The notes under the pieces: generated by a model | Told to the model about the DNA's origin: nothing | The model's database searches: none | Seen by the model: the letters and a program-made list of their open reading frames with translations, nothing else | Shown here: positions 7,196 through 17,314 of the stretch, one piece after another | Numbering within the stretch: position 1 is the stretch's first letter | How the letters are laid out: the number at the start of each line of letters is the position of its first letter | Position numbers and translations under genes: made by a program | DNA from: Pantoea piersonii | GTDB taxonomy: Bacteria; Pseudomonadota; Gammaproteobacteria; Enterobacterales; Enterobacteriaceae | DNA: 64,000 bases | NCBI RefSeq assembly: GCF_003612015.1 | Contig: NZ_RARB01000001.1 | Coordinates: 248,001-312,000 of the forward strand | Direction: 5' to 3'

Positions 7196-9709
7196 CTATT
7201 GTCGCGGCGTCGGACGAAAGCGCAGCAGCCGGTTGGCGTTACTGACGACGGTAATTGAGGAGAGCGCCATCGCCGCGCCTGCGACGACCGGGCTGAGCAG
7301 CGCGCCGGTCAGCGGATAGAGCACACCCGCCGCCAGCGGAATGCCCAGGCTGTTATAGATAAACGCGCCCAGCAGGTTCTGGCGAATATTGCGCAGCGTC
7401 GCGCTGGAGAGCGCCAGCGCATCGGCCACGCTGTTGAGATCGGCGCGCATCAGCGTTATGGGCGCAGTTTCCACCGCCACGTCGCTGCCGCCGCCCATGG
7501 CGATACCGACATCCGCCTGCGCCAGCGCCGGCGCGTCATTGATGCCGTCGCCAACCATGGCGACGCGACGGCCCTGCTGCTGCAGCGCGGCGATGGTCTG
7601 CGCTTTCGCTTCCGGCAGCACGCCAGCGATTACCTCGTCGATGCCCGCTTCCTGAGCGATAGCGCGCGCCGTCTCCTCTCTGTCGCCGGTGAGCATCATC
7701 AGCCGGTAGCCCGCCTGATGCAGCCGCTGCAGCGCCGCTTTGCTCTCAGGACGCAGCCGATCGCGCAGCGCAATCAGGCCAACAAGCTCACCGTTCTGCG
7801 CCAGCAGCACCGGCGTCGCACCCTGACGCGACAGCCGCTCGATATCCGGCTGCGCCTCTTGCAGAGCGATATGGTTATCCTGCATTAGCGCCGCATTACC
7901 CAGCAGCAGCGTTCTGCCGTCGAGTATGCCGCTGACGCCTTTACCGCGTATTGTACGAAATTGCGCAATCTCACCATCGGCTGTCGCGCCGGTCGCCGCG
8001 ACAATCGCCTGCGCCAGCGGATGGCTGGCATTTTTCTCCAGCGCCGCCGCCGCCTGCAATACGGCATCACGCGACCAGCCGTTCCATGTCAATACTTCGT
8101 CAAGCTGCGGCCTTCCCGCCGTCAGCGTACCGGTTTTATCAAACACCAGCGTATCGATACGGCTGGCGCGCTGCAGAGCGTCGGCGTCGCGCACCAGCAC
8201 GCCCAGCTCGGCGGCGCGTCCGACGCCCGCGATAACCGACATCGGCGTCGCCAGGCCCAGCGCGCAGGGACAGGCGATAATCAGCACCGTAGTAGCGATC
8301 ACCAGCGTATAGGCGATCTGCGGCTGCGGGCCAAAGAAATACCAGATCGCGGCGCTGATCAGGGCGATGGCGACCACCACCGGCACGAATACCGCCGAGA
8401 TACGGTCGGCGAGGCGGCCCACGTCGGGCTTGCTACTCTGCGCCTGACGCACCAGATGAATAATGCGCGACAGCGCGGTATGCTGACCGGTAGCACGTGC
8501 CACAAAGCGCACCGCGCCATCCTGCACCAGCGTCCCGGCAAATACCTTGTCGCCTGCGCCTTTGCCCTGCGGCACTGCTTCGCCGGTCAGCATCGCCTCA
8601 TCCAGCCAGGCTTCGCCCTCTTCAATTTCGCCATCTACCGGCACGCGATCGCCCGTGGTCAGGCGCAGTTTCATACCCGGCTGCACCGCGCTGAGCGGCA
8701 CCAGCATTTCCCCCTGTTCGCTGACAAGGCGCGCCTGGGCGGGCGTCAAATCGAGCAGGCGTTCAAGTGCTTTAGAGGATCGCTGGCGCGCGCGCTGCTC
8801 CAGCGCGTGGCCGAGATTAATCAGGCCGATAATCATGACGCTGGCTTCGAAATAGAGATGGCGCGCCTGCATCGGGAAAAAGTCAGGCCAGAGCGCGACG
8901 CTGAAAGAGTAGATCCACGCGGCGGCGGTACCGAGCGCCACCAGCGTGTCCATCGTGGCGCTGCCGTTGCGCAGGCTGCGCCACGCGCTGCGGTAGAAAT
9001 GGCCGCCAGCGACCACCATGATCAACAGCGTCACGATGCCGATAGCGAGCCAGAGGTTGCGGTTGGCGTCGCTGAGCATCATATTGTCGCCGATCATGCC
9101 CCAGATCATCAGGGGCGCACCGAAAGCCAGCGCCAGCGCCGCCTGCCAGCTAAAACGGCGCATTGCGTGACGCGCGCTGCTTTGCTGTTTATCGCGTCGC
9201 TCCTGTTCATCCTGCACCACCTGAGCCTGGTAGCCCGCCGCGTCGACCGCCTCGACCAGCTGCTGCGCAGGGGCATCGCCGATGACCAGCGCGCTGCGTT
9301 CGCCAAGGTTTACCCGCGCCTGGGTAACGCCGGGCACTTTTTCCAGCGCCTTTTCCACCCGGCTGACGCAGCTGGCGCAGCTCATGCCCTCGATCAGCAG
9401 GAACTGCGCGCTTTCACTCTCTTGTGCCGGTTGGGTTTCCGCCACCGTTGTCAGCGCCTCCGGCGGCGGCTCTGAAGCTGTCAACGGCTCAGGCTTTGGG
9501 TGGCTGTCGCCGTTCAGCGTGGCGTGATAGCCCGCTTCTTCCACGGTGGCGATCAGTGACGCGGCGTCGGCGCTGCCGATCACTTGCGCTTCCTGCTGCG
9601 TGACGCTGGCCTGTTCGACATCGTCGCGCTGCTCGAGCGCTTCTTTAACGCGTTTGACGCAGTGGCCGCAGGAAAGGCCTTCCAGCGCCAGCGAGATAGT
9701 GTGAGACAT
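7196..9709 (-). CDS. copA: CopA, Cu(I)-exporting P1B-type ATPase
   Basis: Inner-membrane pump that exports Cu(I) from the cytoplasm using ATP. Two N-terminal metal-binding (HMA) domains carry GLSCGHC and GMSCASC. Then follow the P1B membrane helices, the TGEAVP actuator loop, the ion-binding CPC motif ([11 protein letters not shown]), the phosphorylation site DKTGTLT, the HP motif (ASHPLAQ) and the hinge [10 protein letters not shown]. The start is ATG 9709, with AGGAG seven bases upstream, giving [17 protein letters not shown] and 837 residues (E. coli 834). A longer frame to 9796 runs back into the CueR operator and is not the real start. The CueR-controlled promoter and the divergent cueR gene lie directly upstream. 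Confidence 0.97.
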   Translation of the reverse strand: MSHTISLALEGLSCGHCVKRVKEALEQRDDVEQASVTQQEAQVIGSADAASLIATVEEAGYHATLNGDSHPKPEPLTASEPPPEALTTVAETQPAQESESAQFLLIEGMSCASCVSRVEKALEKVPGVTQARVNLGERSALVIGDAPAQQLVEAVDAAGYQAQVVQDEQERRDKQQSSARHAMRRFSWQAALALAFGAPLMIWGMIGDNMMLSDANRNLWLAIGIVTLLIMVVAGGHFYRSAWRSLRNGSATMDTLVALGTAAAWIYSFSVALWPDFFPMQARHLYFEASVMIIGLINLGHALEQRARQRSSKALERLLDLTPAQARLVSEQGEMLVPLSAVQPGMKLRLTTGDRVPVDGEIEEGEAWLDEAMLTGEAVPQGKGAGDKVFAGTLVQDGAVRFVARATGQHTALSRIIHLVRQAQSSKPDVGRLADRISAVFVPVVVAIALISAAIWYFFGPQPQIAYTLVIATTVLIIACPCALGLATPMSVIAGVGRAAELGVLVRDADALQRASRIDTLVFDKTGTLTAGRPQLDEVLTWNGWSRDAVLQAAAALEKNASHPLAQAIVAATGATADGEIAQFRTIRGKGVSGILDGRTLLLGNAALMQDNHIALQEAQPDIERLSRQGATPVLLAQNGELVGLIALRDRLRPESKAALQRLHQAGYRLMMLTGDREETARAIAQEAGIDEVIAGVLPEAKAQTIAALQQQGRRVAMVGDGINDAPALAQADVGIAMGGGSDVAVETAPITLMRADLNSVADALALSSATLRNIRQNLLGAFIYNSLGIPLAAGVLYPLTGALLSPVVAGAAMALSSITVVSNANRLLRFRPTPRQ

Positions 9710-9765
9710 AGTGGGCTCCTGTTGTGTTGCAGTTAACAATGCGAGCTTTTTATCACTCGTTATAC

Positions 9766-9796
9766 AGGCTAAACCTTCCATCAAGGGGAAGGTCAA
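9766..9796 (-). promoter_or_regulatory. CueR operator within the copA promoter
   Basis: On the minus strand the -35 is TTGACC (9791-9796) and the -10 is TAGCCT (9766-9771). They are separated by 19 bases, the overlong spacer typical of MerR-family promoters. Inside the spacer is the inverted repeat ACCTTCC (9773-9779) / GGAAGGT (9787-9793). As I remember the E. coli copA operator, it differs from this one at a single base. CueR twists this DNA when it binds Cu(I), Ag(I) or Au(I) and so switches copA on. Confidence 0.92.
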
Positions 9797-9845
9797 ACTA
9801 TTTTTACAGGCAATAGTCGCGATCGGTTTTTAAGGAGAGAGCAGA

Positions 9846-10262
9846 GTGAATATCAGCGATGTGGCGAAAAAAACCGGCTTAACCAGCAAAGCGATCCGTT
9901 TCTATGAAGAGAAGGGCGTGGTGACGCCGCCGCTGCGCAGCGACAATGGCTACCGTCGCTACAGCGCTCATCATCTTGAGGAGCTGAACCTGCTGCGTCA
10001 GGCGCGACAGGTGGGCTTTACGCTTGATGAATGCCGCGAGCTGGTCACGCTGTTCAACGATCCGGCGCGCCACAGCGCCGACGTCAAAGCGCGCACCCTG
10101 CAAAAAGCGGCGGAGATCGCCACGCATATTGAAGAGCTACAGGCGATGCGCATGCGGCTGCTGGCGCTGGCCGACGCCTGCCCTGGCGATGAGAGCGCGG
10201 AGTGTCCCATCATCAACAACCTGGCGGGATGCTGTGGCCATACGCCGGGCCAGTCCGGTTAA
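9846..10262 (+). CDS. cueR: CueR, copper-responsive MerR-family activator
   Basis: Cytoplasmic Cu(I) sensor that activates copA and cueO. The 138-residue protein has the MerR winged helix ([20 protein letters not shown]), a long dimerization helix, and the C-terminal metal loop with two cysteines ([12 protein letters not shown]), the CueR arrangement. A further CCGH follows near the C-terminus. The start is GTG 9846 with AAGGAGAG at 9832-9839. It is divergent from copA, about 50 bases from the operator. Its stop overlaps the end of ybbJ by four bases, tail to tail. Confidence 0.95.
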   Translation: MNISDVAKKTGLTSKAIRFYEEKGVVTPPLRSDNGYRRYSAHHLEELNLLRQARQVGFTLDECRELVTLFNDPARHSADVKARTLQKAAEIATHIEELQAMRMRLLALADACPGDESAECPIINNLAGCCGHTPGQSG

Positions 10263-10705
10263 CGCGGCGTGATGTGCAGCGTAATGCCCTCTACGCCCGT
10301 AACGATAACCTGAGTGCCAGCAGGCAGATCCTGGTCGGCCTGTACGCGCCAGCTACTGTCGCCCAGCTTTACATGACCGATGCCGTTAATCAGCGGCGCA
10401 TCCAGCGTCAGATGCGTGCCGATCAGCTGGTTGCCGCGCTGGTTAAGAGAGTTGGGCTGCTGATGGCGCTCGCGATGGCGTATCCAGCGATACCAGAGGT
10501 AAACACAGACTAAGGTCAGCAGCGCGAACAGCGTGCCCTGGGCCGTCCAGCTAAAGGGTGCCAGCCACTCCACAAGACCCACCAGCACCGCCGCGATGCC
10601 GCTCCACAGCAGATAGCCGCTGGTGCCGAGCATTTCCGCCGCCAGCAGCAGGCCGCCAAGCGTCAGCCAGAACCAGTGCGGGTGGGCGATGATTTCCAGT
10701 AGCAT
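10259..10705 (-). CDS. ybbJ: YbbJ, NfeD-like membrane protein, partner of QmcA
   Basis: A 148-residue inner-membrane protein: three to four hydrophobic segments in the first half ([16 protein letters not shown], a conserved NfeD start) and a C-terminal OB-fold-like beta domain of about 65 residues ending in [16 protein letters not shown]. NfeD proteins form gene pairs with stomatin/SPFH proteins, and here the start codon overlaps the qmcA stop by one base (TAATG). The biochemical role is not established. Confidence 0.9.
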   Translation of the reverse strand: MLLEIIAHPHWFWLTLGGLLLAAEMLGTSGYLLWSGIAAVLVGLVEWLAPFSWTAQGTLFALLTLVCVYLWYRWIRHRERHQQPNSLNQRGNQLIGTHLTLDAPLINGIGHVKLGDSSWRVQADQDLPAGTQVIVTGVEGITLHITPR

Positions 10706-11619
10706 TAGCGTTTCGACTCTGGAGACGTGCCTTTCAGCAGCTCGCTGATGCCTGCCACCGATCCCAGCAGGCTGCTGGCGTCCAGCGGCATCATAACCAC
10801 CTTGCTGTTGCTGGCTTCACCGATTTTCTGCAGCGCGTCGGTATATTTCTGCGCCACAAAGTAGTTCACCGCCTGGATATCGCCCGCCGCGATAGCTTCG
10901 GACACCATTTTGGTGGCGCGCGCTTCGGCTTCGGCCTGGCGCTCGCGCGCCTCCGCCTGCAGGAACGCTGAGGTTCGCTCGCCTTCGGCTTTCAGAATGC
11001 GCGACTGCTTGTCGCCTTCGGCGCGCAGAATCGCCGCCTGACGCACGCCTTCCGCCGCAAGGATGTCGGCGCGTTTGGTACGCTCTGCCTTCATCTGCGC
11101 ATTCATGGCGGCAATCAGCTCCTGCGGCGGACGCACGTCGCGGATTTCAATACGGGTGATTTTCACGCCCCAGGGGTTGGTCGCTTCGTCGACGATATGC
11201 AGCAAACGCGTATTGATGTTATCGCGCTGCGACAGCATCTCATCCAGTTCCATGCCGCCGAGGACGGTACGGATATTGGTCATGGTGAGATTGATGATCG
11301 CCAGCTCAAGGTTGCTGACTTCATAGGCCGCGCGCGCTGGATCAACCGCCTGAATAAAGCAGACGGCGTCAATGGTGACATTGGCGTTATCTTTGGAGAT
11401 GACTTCCTGCGAGGGGATATCCAGCACGCGTTCCATCATATTGATCTTGCGACCAATACGATCCATAAACGGCACCACCAGACTCAGACCGGGCTGCAGC
11501 GTGCGGGTATAGCGCCCGAAGCGCTCAACGGTCCACTGATAGCCCTGCGGCACGATTTTTACGCCCGCCCAAACCGTTACAAGCGCCAGTACGATCAGCG
11601 CAGGGATCACTGTCAACAT
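10705..11619 (-). CDS. qmcA: QmcA, SPFH/band-7 membrane protein
   Basis: A 304-residue stomatin/prohibitin-like protein with one N-terminal membrane anchor, then an SPFH/band-7 domain ([56 protein letters not shown]). A charged coiled coil rich in Ala, Glu, Arg and Lys follows (residues about 180-250). It forms large membrane assemblies; in E. coli it is linked to membrane quality control together with FtsH-HflKC. GGGAGG precedes the ATG. It forms an operon with ybbJ. Confidence 0.93.
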   Translation of the reverse strand: MLTVIPALIVLALVTVWAGVKIVPQGYQWTVERFGRYTRTLQPGLSLVVPFMDRIGRKINMMERVLDIPSQEVISKDNANVTIDAVCFIQAVDPARAAYEVSNLELAIINLTMTNIRTVLGGMELDEMLSQRDNINTRLLHIVDEATNPWGVKITRIEIRDVRPPQELIAAMNAQMKAERTKRADILAAEGVRQAAILRAEGDKQSRILKAEGERTSAFLQAEARERQAEAEARATKMVSEAIAAGDIQAVNYFVAQKYTDALQKIGEASNSKVVMMPLDASSLLGSVAGISELLKGTSPESKR

Positions 11620-11681
11620 ATAACCTCCCGGTTGTTAATTTACGGGCCGAGTCGCTTCGGCCCGGATACAGCGGTGCCGAA

Positions 11682-12539
11682 TCAGTAGAGCAGCGAGTAG
11701 AGCTGACGGCGATAGCGGGCAGCGAGCGCGTCGCCAGTGCCCAGCGCCGCCAGGATCTCCTGCAGCATTTTACGCACCTGTCCGTCAGCCGCATTCAGAT
11801 CGCGCTTCAGAAAACCGAGCAGCAGCTCCAGCGCCTCTTCGTTGCGTCCTACCTGATGCAGCTGTAACGAGAGCTTAGCAGCCAGTTCCGCATTGGTCGG
11901 GTCGCTCTCCAGCTGCGACTGCAGCTGCTGGATTTCCGGCGTATCCGCCGCCTGCTTCAGCAGATCGATCTGCGCCATCAGGCTCTGATAGCGCGTATCC
12001 TGATCCTGCAGTGGCACCTTCGCCAGCACCTCTTCAGCTTCGTCGCTGCGGTTCAGGCTAATCAAGACTTCCGCCAGCAGAAAACCGATTTCGCTCGCCT
12101 GACGGCTGAGCTGCCAGGCCTCTTTCAGCAGCGGCAGCGCCTCCAGCGGCTTGCCTTCATCCATCAGCGCCAGCGCCTGCTGCGCTTTGAGTTCCTCTTC
12201 GCGCGGCAATACTTTCTCCAGCAGCGCGCGGATAGCCTCTTCCGGCTGCGGGCCCTGGAAGCCGTCGACCGGCTGGCCGTTCTGGAACAGATAGACCGTC
12301 GGAATCGAGCGCAGGCCGAACTGCGAGGCCACCATTTGTTCTTTGTCGCAGTCGAGCTTCGCCAGAATAAACTGACCGGCGTACTCCTGCGCCAGGCGTT
12401 CCAGCAGCGGCGTCAGCTGCTGGCAATGTTGGCTGCGATCCGACCAGAAATAGAACAGCACCGGGATCTGCATGGAGTGTTCCAGCGTCTGGTGCAGGTT
12501 GGATTCGTTGACGTCGATAATCGAAGCTTGTGGTGACAT
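11682..12539 (-). CDS. cnoX: CnoX (YbbN), thioredoxin-fold chaperedoxin
   Basis: A 285-residue protein with a thioredoxin fold (residues about 1-110) followed by tetratricopeptide repeats. In place of the CxxC active site it has SQHC in [12 protein letters not shown], the SxxC motif of CnoX/YbbN, so it is not an ordinary disulfide reductase. In E. coli CnoX guards proteins against oxidation during hypochlorite stress and passes them to GroEL. The C-terminus [14 protein letters not shown] is strongly conserved. A short hairpin (GGGCCGA/TCGGCCC at 11645-11664) lies after its stop but lacks a T-run. Confidence 0.95.
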   Translation of the reverse strand: MSPQASIIDVNESNLHQTLEHSMQIPVLFYFWSDRSQHCQQLTPLLERLAQEYAGQFILAKLDCDKEQMVASQFGLRSIPTVYLFQNGQPVDGFQGPQPEEAIRALLEKVLPREEELKAQQALALMDEGKPLEALPLLKEAWQLSRQASEIGFLLAEVLISLNRSDEAEEVLAKVPLQDQDTRYQSLMAQIDLLKQAADTPEIQQLQSQLESDPTNAELAAKLSLQLHQVGRNEEALELLLGFLKRDLNAADGQVRKMLQEILAALGTGDALAARYRRQLYSLLY

Positions 12540-12607
12540 GACTAAGTCTCTTGGCAGAAAGTGTATAAAGAATATGGGGCCGGACGTCCCCGCTTCAAGA
12601 TGAATTC

Positions 12608-13381
12608 TCAGCGGCTGCTTAAAATGCGATCCAGCATCCAGCCTGGCAACAGCCGTTTCAGGATGCTCATCGCATGTGCGACCAGCGTCACCGGATAGCG
12701 CAGCCGCGGGTGCGGGCTTTCCAGCGCGTGGCGCAGCTTAGGCAAAATCGCTTCCGGCGGCAGGGTGAAGCGCGCAGCGATGCCGGGATTGCGTACCGGT
12801 TTGCCCGGCTCGCCCTGCGTCACGTTGTCGGTAAAGCGGGTCTGCACAGGGCCTGGCTCGATCAGGCTGACGCGCACGCCGCTACGGCGCACCTCAAGGC
12901 GCAGCGCGTCGCTCCAGGCCTCCAGCGCATATTTGCTGGCGGCGTAGGCACCGCGGCCAGGAGTAGAGATGAGTCCCAGTACGGAGCTGGTGTTGACGAT
13001 GCGCGCGTCGCCGCTCGCCTCCAGCGCGGGCAGCAGCCGCATCGTCAGCTGATGGGTGCCGAAAAAATTAGTGGAGAACTGCCGCTCCAGCTGCTGGCGC
13101 GACAGCGTGCGCAACGGTCCGTAAAGACCGAAGCCGCCGTTGTTGAACAGCGCAAACAGCCGATTGTCCGTCAGCGCCAGGATTTCATCAGCCGCGCGAT
13201 CGATACTCTGTGCGTCGTCGAGATCCAGCACAACGGCGATAAAGCCCAGCGCGCGCATCTGGGTCACATCCTCCGGCTTACGGCAGGCGGCGATCACGCG
13301 GTAGCCGCGCGCCTGCAGATCCTGCGCCGCGACGCGACCGATACCGCTGGAACAGCCGGTAATTACAACGGTTTTTTGCAT
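12608..13381 (-). CDS. ybbO: YbbO, short-chain dehydrogenase/reductase
   Basis: A NADP(H)-dependent short-chain dehydrogenase of 257 residues. The Rossmann motif is TGCSSGIGR, followed by the NNGGFG variant of NNAG, then a Ser in NTSSVLGL and the catalytic YAASK. In E. coli YbbO reduces medium and long-chain aldehydes. Two in-frame starts exist: 13393 (MGKDM) without a ribosome site and 13381 (MQKTVVITG) with GGGTAAAG upstream; I prefer the second, which also matches the E. coli core. It lies between cnoX and tesA on the same strand, as in E. coli. Confidence 0.9.
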   Translation of the reverse strand: MQKTVVITGCSSGIGRVAAQDLQARGYRVIAACRKPEDVTQMRALGFIAVVLDLDDAQSIDRAADEILALTDNRLFALFNNGGFGLYGPLRTLSRQQLERQFSTNFFGTHQLTMRLLPALEASGDARIVNTSSVLGLISTPGRGAYAASKYALEAWSDALRLEVRRSGVRVSLIEPGPVQTRFTDNVTQGEPGKPVRNPGIAARFTLPPEAILPKLRHALESPHPRLRYPVTLVAHAMSILKRLLPGWMLDRILSSR

Positions 13382-13413
13382 ATCTTTACCCATAAAAAGC
13401 GCGTCGCCGCAGA

Positions 13414-14037
13414 TTACTCATGCTTAACTAAAGGGGCCAGTTCTTTCGCCATCAGCTCGGCGATAAAGGGCTGCGCATCGGGGTTCGGATGGATGCCGTC
13501 CTGCTGCATCCATTCAGGCTTCAGGTAGACCTGCTCCATAAAAAAGGGCACCAGAGGAATGTTGTACTGCTGTGCCAGTCTGGGATAGATCCCGCTGAAC
13601 GCTTCCGTATAACGCCGCCCGTAGTTAGCGGGCAGACGAATTTGCATCAGCAGCGGCCTGGCGTTCGCCGCTTTCACGTCGTCGATGATTTTACGCAGAT
13701 CCTGCTCGATAGCCTGCGGCGGAAAGCCGCGCAGACCGTCATTACCGCCCAGTTCGATTAACACCCACTGCGGCTGATGCTGTTTTAATAACGCCGGTAA
13801 GCGCGCCAGACCCTGCGCGGCAGTGTCGCCGCTGATGCTGGCGTTGACTACGCTGGGCTGCTGCCAGCGGTTGTTCAGCAGGCTTGGCCAGGCCGCGCTG
13901 GCCGACATACGGTAGCCGGCGCTCAGGCTGTCGCCTAAAACCAGTAAGGTGTTCGCAGCGGCCAGATGCGATGCCAGCAGAAGAACGAAAAACAGGAAAG
14001 GATAATGCCAGCGGAAAACATTCTTGAAGTTCATCAT
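13414..14037 (-). CDS. tesA: TesA, periplasmic thioesterase I / protease I / lysophospholipase L1
   Basis: Multifunctional SGNH hydrolase of the periplasm that cleaves acyl-CoA, lysophospholipids and some esters. Product of 207 residues starting MMNFKNVFRWHYPF, with a signal peptide cleaved near LAAA|NTLLVLGDSLS. The four SGNH blocks are visible: GDSLS (nucleophile Ser), SGDT, GGND and DGIHPN (Asp and His). The start at 14037 agrees with E. coli. Its first 33 bases overlap the start of divergent ybbA, so the two genes share their 5' ends head to head. Confidence 0.95.
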   Translation of the reverse strand: MMNFKNVFRWHYPFLFFVLLLASHLAAANTLLVLGDSLSAGYRMSASAAWPSLLNNRWQQPSVVNASISGDTAAQGLARLPALLKQHQPQWVLIELGGNDGLRGFPPQAIEQDLRKIIDDVKAANARPLLMQIRLPANYGRRYTEAFSGIYPRLAQQYNIPLVPFFMEQVYLKPEWMQQDGIHPNPDAQPFIAELMAKELAPLVKHE

Positions 14038-14691
14038 CTTACAAAGTCCGTCGGTCAGGGTGAACACCAGTTGATCATCCTTACCGGAGTTGACTTCATT
14101 GTCAAACGGGCCGAGACCATCGCGCTGATCGGCGAGTCCGGCTCCGGCAAGTCGACGCTGCTGGGCATTCTGGCGGGGCTCGACGACGGCAGCAGCGGCG
14201 AGGTCAACCTGCTGGGGCAACCCTTGCATCAGCTGGATGAAGAGCAGCGCGCCGCGTTGCGGGCGACGCAGGTCGGCTTTGTCTTTCAGTCTTTTATGCT
14301 GGTGCCGACGCTCAATGCGCTGGAGAACGTGCAGCTGCCCGCGCTGCTGCGCGGCGAGAGCGACCGCCAGAGCCGCGAACAGGCGCGCGAACTGTTAACC
14401 CAGCTGGGGCTGGCCGAGCGTCTGACGCACCTGCCTGCGCAGCTCTCCGGCGGCGAGCAGCAGCGCGTGGCGCTGGCGCGCGCCTTTAACGGCCGTCCCG
14501 GCCTGCTGTTCGCCGATGAGCCCACCGGCAATCTCGATCGTAAGACCGGCGATCGCATCGCCGATCTGCTTTTTTCGCTCAACCGCGACTACGCCACCAC
14601 GCTGATCCTGGTGACGCATGACGAACAGCTGGCGGCGCGCTGCGATCGTCGTCTGCGGCTGCGCGACGGCAAAGTGTGGGAGGAGCGATGA
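14005..14691 (+). CDS. ybbA: YbbA, ABC transporter ATP-binding protein
   Basis: A 228-residue ATPase of the LolD/MacB-like group of ABC proteins. Walker A is GESGSGKST, the signature is LSGGEQQR and Walker B is LLFADEPTGNLD. The start is ATG 14005 (MPAENILEVHHL) with AGGAAAGG upstream; it overlaps the tesA start by 33 bases. The stop overlaps the ATG of ybbP (ATGA), showing tight coupling with its permease. The exported or extracted substrate of YbbAP is not firmly established; tesA as constant neighbour hints at acyl or lipid chemistry. Confidence 0.94.
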   Translation: MPAENILEVHHLTKSVGQGEHQLIILTGVDFIVKRAETIALIGESGSGKSTLLGILAGLDDGSSGEVNLLGQPLHQLDEEQRAALRATQVGFVFQSFMLVPTLNALENVQLPALLRGESDRQSREQARELLTQLGLAERLTHLPAQLSGGEQQRVALARAFNGRPGLLFADEPTGNLDRKTGDRIADLLFSLNRDYATTLILVTHDEQLAARCDRRLRLRDGKVWEER

Positions 14692-17105
14692 TCTGGCGCT
14701 GGTTCTGGCGCGAGTGGCGCTCGCCCTCGCTGCTGATCGTCTGGATGGCGCTGACACTGGCGGTGGCCTGCGTGCTGGCGCTTGGCGCGATCGGCGATCG
14801 CATGGAGAAAGGGCTAAGCCAGCAGAGCCGTGACTTTATGGCGGGCGACCGCACGCTGCGCAGCAGCTCGCCCATTCCTGACGCCTGGCTGGCGAAGGCG
14901 CGGGAAGAGGGGTTAGCCGTCAGCGGGCAGCTCAGCTTTATGACCATGACGTTCGCCGGTGAGTCGCCGCAGCTGGCGGCGGTCAAAGCGGTGGATAATC
15001 GCTATCCGATGTTCGGCGATTTGCAGACCGATCCGCCAGGCCTGAAACCCGCCCCCGGCACGGCGCTGGCCGCACCGCGTCTGATGGCGCTGCTCAACCT
15101 GAAGGTGGGCGACAGGCTGGATGTTGGCGACGCCAGCCTGCGCATCGCGGGCGAGGTGATTCAGGAGCCGGACGGCGGTTTTAACCCTTTCCAGATGGCG
15201 CCGCGCCTGCTAATTAATCTCGCCGACGCGCAAAAGACCGGCGCGATTCAGCCCGGCAGCCGCCTGACCTGGCGCTATAAGTTTGCCGGCGAACCCCGGC
15301 AGCTGGCGCGCTACGACAGCTGGATCCAGCCGCAGCTGAAAGCGGATCAGCGCTGGATCAGCGTAGAGAATTCTGAAGATGCGCTCGGCCGTTCGATGCA
15401 GCGCGCCCAGCAGTTTTTACTGCTCTCCGCTTTGCTGACGCTGATGCTGGCGATCGCCGCCGTCGCGGTGGCGATGAGCCACTACTGCCGCAGCCGTTAC
15501 GATCTGGTGGCGGTGTTAAAAACGCTGGGCGCGACGCGCCGCGCGCTGCGGCGGCTGATCGTCGGGCAGTGGCTGGCGGTGCTGCTGCTGGCGACCGTGT
15601 GCGGCGGGGCGCTCGGCCTGGGCGTCGAGGCGCTGTTGATGCAGATGCTGAAGCCGGTGCTGCCTGCAGCCCTGCCGCCCGCCAGCGGCTGGCCGTGGCT
15701 CTGGGCGATCGGTTCCCTGTTTGTGATTTCGCTGCTGGTAGGCCTGCGTCCCTATCGACTGCTGCTGGCGACCCAGCCGCTGCGCGTGCTGCGACGCGAC
15801 GCGGTCGCTGATATCTGGCCGCTGAAGCGCTATATCCCGGCGATGGGCGTGGTCGTGGTTACGCTGCTGGCGTTGCTGGTGGGCGGCAGCAAGATGCTGT
15901 GGGCGCTGCTGGCGGGCGTGGTGGCGCTGGCGGCTGTGCTGGCGCTGCTGGGCTGGGGCGCGCTGTTGCTGCTGCGGCGGCTGGTGGTGCGCAGCCTGGC
16001 GCTGCGGCTGGCGATTAACCGGCTGCTGCGTCAGCCGGGCATGACGCTGAGCCAGCTGGCGGCGTTTTCGCTCTCTTTTATGCTGCTGGCGCTGCTGCTG
16101 GTGATGCGTGGCGATCTGCTGGACCGCTGGCAGCAACAGTTGCCACCGGACAGCCCGAACTATTTTCTGCTCAATATGACGCAGGATCAGGTGCCGCAGG
16201 TGCGCGCTTTCCTCGCTTCGCATCAGGTGAAGCCGGAAACCTTCTATCCTGTTGCGCGGGTGCGCCTGACCAGCCTGAACGGCAAAGAGGCCGATCCGAA
16301 GCTGGATAACGCCCTGAACCGCGAGCTGAATCTGACGTGGATGAATGAGCGGCCCGAGCATAATCCGCTGGTGGCGGGCAGCTGGCCGCCGAAGCCGGGT
16401 GAAGTGTCGATGGAGAAGGAACTGGCGGACCGGCTGGGAGTGACGCTGGGCGATACGCTGACCTTCACCGGCGATACCCAGGCGTTCAGCGCGAAAATCA
16501 CCAGCCTGCGCAAAGTCGACTGGGAAAGCCTGCGACCGAACTTTTTCTTTATCTTCCCGCCCGGCGCGCTGGATGCGCAGCCGCAGACCTGGCTGACCAG
16601 TTTCAGGCTGGATAACGATCCGGCTTTGCTGGCGCAGCTTAACCGGGCGTTTCCGACGCTGAGCCTGCTGGATATCGGCAGCATTATGCGGCAGATCGGC
16701 CAGGTGCTGACTCAGGTGAGCCAGGCGCTGGAGATTATGGTGGTGCTGGTAACATTCTGCGGCGTGCTGCTGCTGCTGGCGCAGATTCAGGTCGGGATGC
16801 GGCAGCGGCGTCAGGAGCTGGTGGTTTGTCGCACGCTGGGCGCCAGCAAGAAGCTGCTGCGCGCGACGCTGTGGTGCGAGTTCGCGCTGCTGGGCGTGGT
16901 GTCCGGCGTGGCGGCGGCGCTGGGCGCGGAGGCGGCGCTCTGGGCGCTGCAGCGTAAGATTTTTGATTTCCCGTGGCAGCCAGACTGGACGCTGTGGCTG
17001 GCGTTGCCGCTCAGCGGCGCGCTGCTGCTGTCGCTGTGCGGCGGCTGGCTGGGCGTGCGGCTGCTGCGCGGCAAGGCGCTGTTCCGGCGCTTTGATTCAG
17101 CCTGA
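14688..17105 (+). CDS. ybbP: YbbP, ABC transporter permease of the FtsX/MacB-like type
   Basis: An 805-residue inner-membrane permease with ten predicted membrane helices: one at the N-terminus (WRSPSLLIVWMALTLAVACV), a large periplasmic domain, FtsX-like helix blocks in the middle and at the C-terminus, and a second periplasmic domain around residues 480-680. The C-terminal FtsX block reads RQRRQELVVCRTLGASKKLL. It starts at ATG 14688, four bases before the end of ybbA, and should work with it as YbbAP. A strong hairpin and a palindromic repeat follow the stop. Confidence 0.93.
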   Translation: MIWRWFWREWRSPSLLIVWMALTLAVACVLALGAIGDRMEKGLSQQSRDFMAGDRTLRSSSPIPDAWLAKAREEGLAVSGQLSFMTMTFAGESPQLAAVKAVDNRYPMFGDLQTDPPGLKPAPGTALAAPRLMALLNLKVGDRLDVGDASLRIAGEVIQEPDGGFNPFQMAPRLLINLADAQKTGAIQPGSRLTWRYKFAGEPRQLARYDSWIQPQLKADQRWISVENSEDALGRSMQRAQQFLLLSALLTLMLAIAAVAVAMSHYCRSRYDLVAVLKTLGATRRALRRLIVGQWLAVLLLATVCGGALGLGVEALLMQMLKPVLPAALPPASGWPWLWAIGSLFVISLLVGLRPYRLLLATQPLRVLRRDAVADIWPLKRYIPAMGVVVVTLLALLVGGSKMLWALLAGVVALAAVLALLGWGALLLLRRLVVRSLALRLAINRLLRQPGMTLSQLAAFSLSFMLLALLLVMRGDLLDRWQQQLPPDSPNYFLLNMTQDQVPQVRAFLASHQVKPETFYPVARVRLTSLNGKEADPKLDNALNRELNLTWMNERPEHNPLVAGSWPPKPGEVSMEKELADRLGVTLGDTLTFTGDTQAFSAKITSLRKVDWESLRPNFFFIFPPGALDAQPQTWLTSFRLDNDPALLAQLNRAFPTLSLLDIGSIMRQIGQVLTQVSQALEIMVVLVTFCGVLLLLAQIQVGMRQRRQELVVCRTLGASKKLLRATLWCEFALLGVVSGVAAALGAEAALWALQRKIFDFPWQPDWTLWLALPLSGALLLSLCGGWLGVRLLRGKALFRRFDSA

Positions 17106-17108
17106 CAG

Positions 17109-17148
17109 TTTGCGCTGGCTGAGATAAGCCGCAGCCAGCCAGCGCAAA
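17109..17148 (+). terminator. Long hairpin after ybbP
   Basis: A perfect 13-bp stem, TTTGCGCTGGCTG (17109-17121) with CAGCCAGCGCAAA (17136-17148), directly follows the ybbP stop and is followed by only a short A run on the plus strand. A hairpin with the same GCGCTGG core also stands at the edge of repeat copy D (37636-37656), so it may belong to the repeat family as well as act as a terminator. Confidence 0.55.
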
Positions 17149-17285
17149 AACGTCTGGGACGTTTGGCACAACGAGGCGCACTGGCCCGGACATACGCACC
17201 TCAGGGTTAAGGTGCGTATCCGCGTGGACTGGCAGGGCTTTTTGCCTCTTTGCGAGCGGACGATATTGCCCACGCGGGCGCCCCA
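17149..17285. repeat. Mosaic palindromic intergenic repeat, copy C
   Basis: This stretch between convergent ybbP and purK is the same repeat as copy A, but inverted. Its complement aligns with copy A over the central hairpin and about 40 bases beyond it. The hairpin is ATACGCACCT (17192-17201) / AGGTGCGTAT (17210-17219). The part complementary to 17230-17255 matches copy D (CCTGCCAG, TCGCAAAGA). No open frame or other element is visible. Confidence 0.7.
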
Positions 17286-17295
17286 CTAACAGCCC

Positions 17296-17314
17296 CAGCG
17301 GGACAGGCCCGCTG
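17296..17314 (-). terminator. Hairpin after purK
   Basis: CAGCGGG (17296-17302) and CCCGCTG (17308-17314) form a 7-bp stem with a 5-base loop immediately beyond the purK stop codon on the minus strand. There is no strong T-run, so it is a probable but weak terminator. Confidence 0.5.

Noticed and set aside
7961-9475. Open frame of about 500 codons antisense to copA
   Set aside because: GC-rich coding DNA leaves long antisense frames; copA is certain from its motifs.
11645-11664. Hairpin after cnoX as a Rho-independent terminator
   Set aside because: Good stem but no T-run, and qmcA follows on the same strand.
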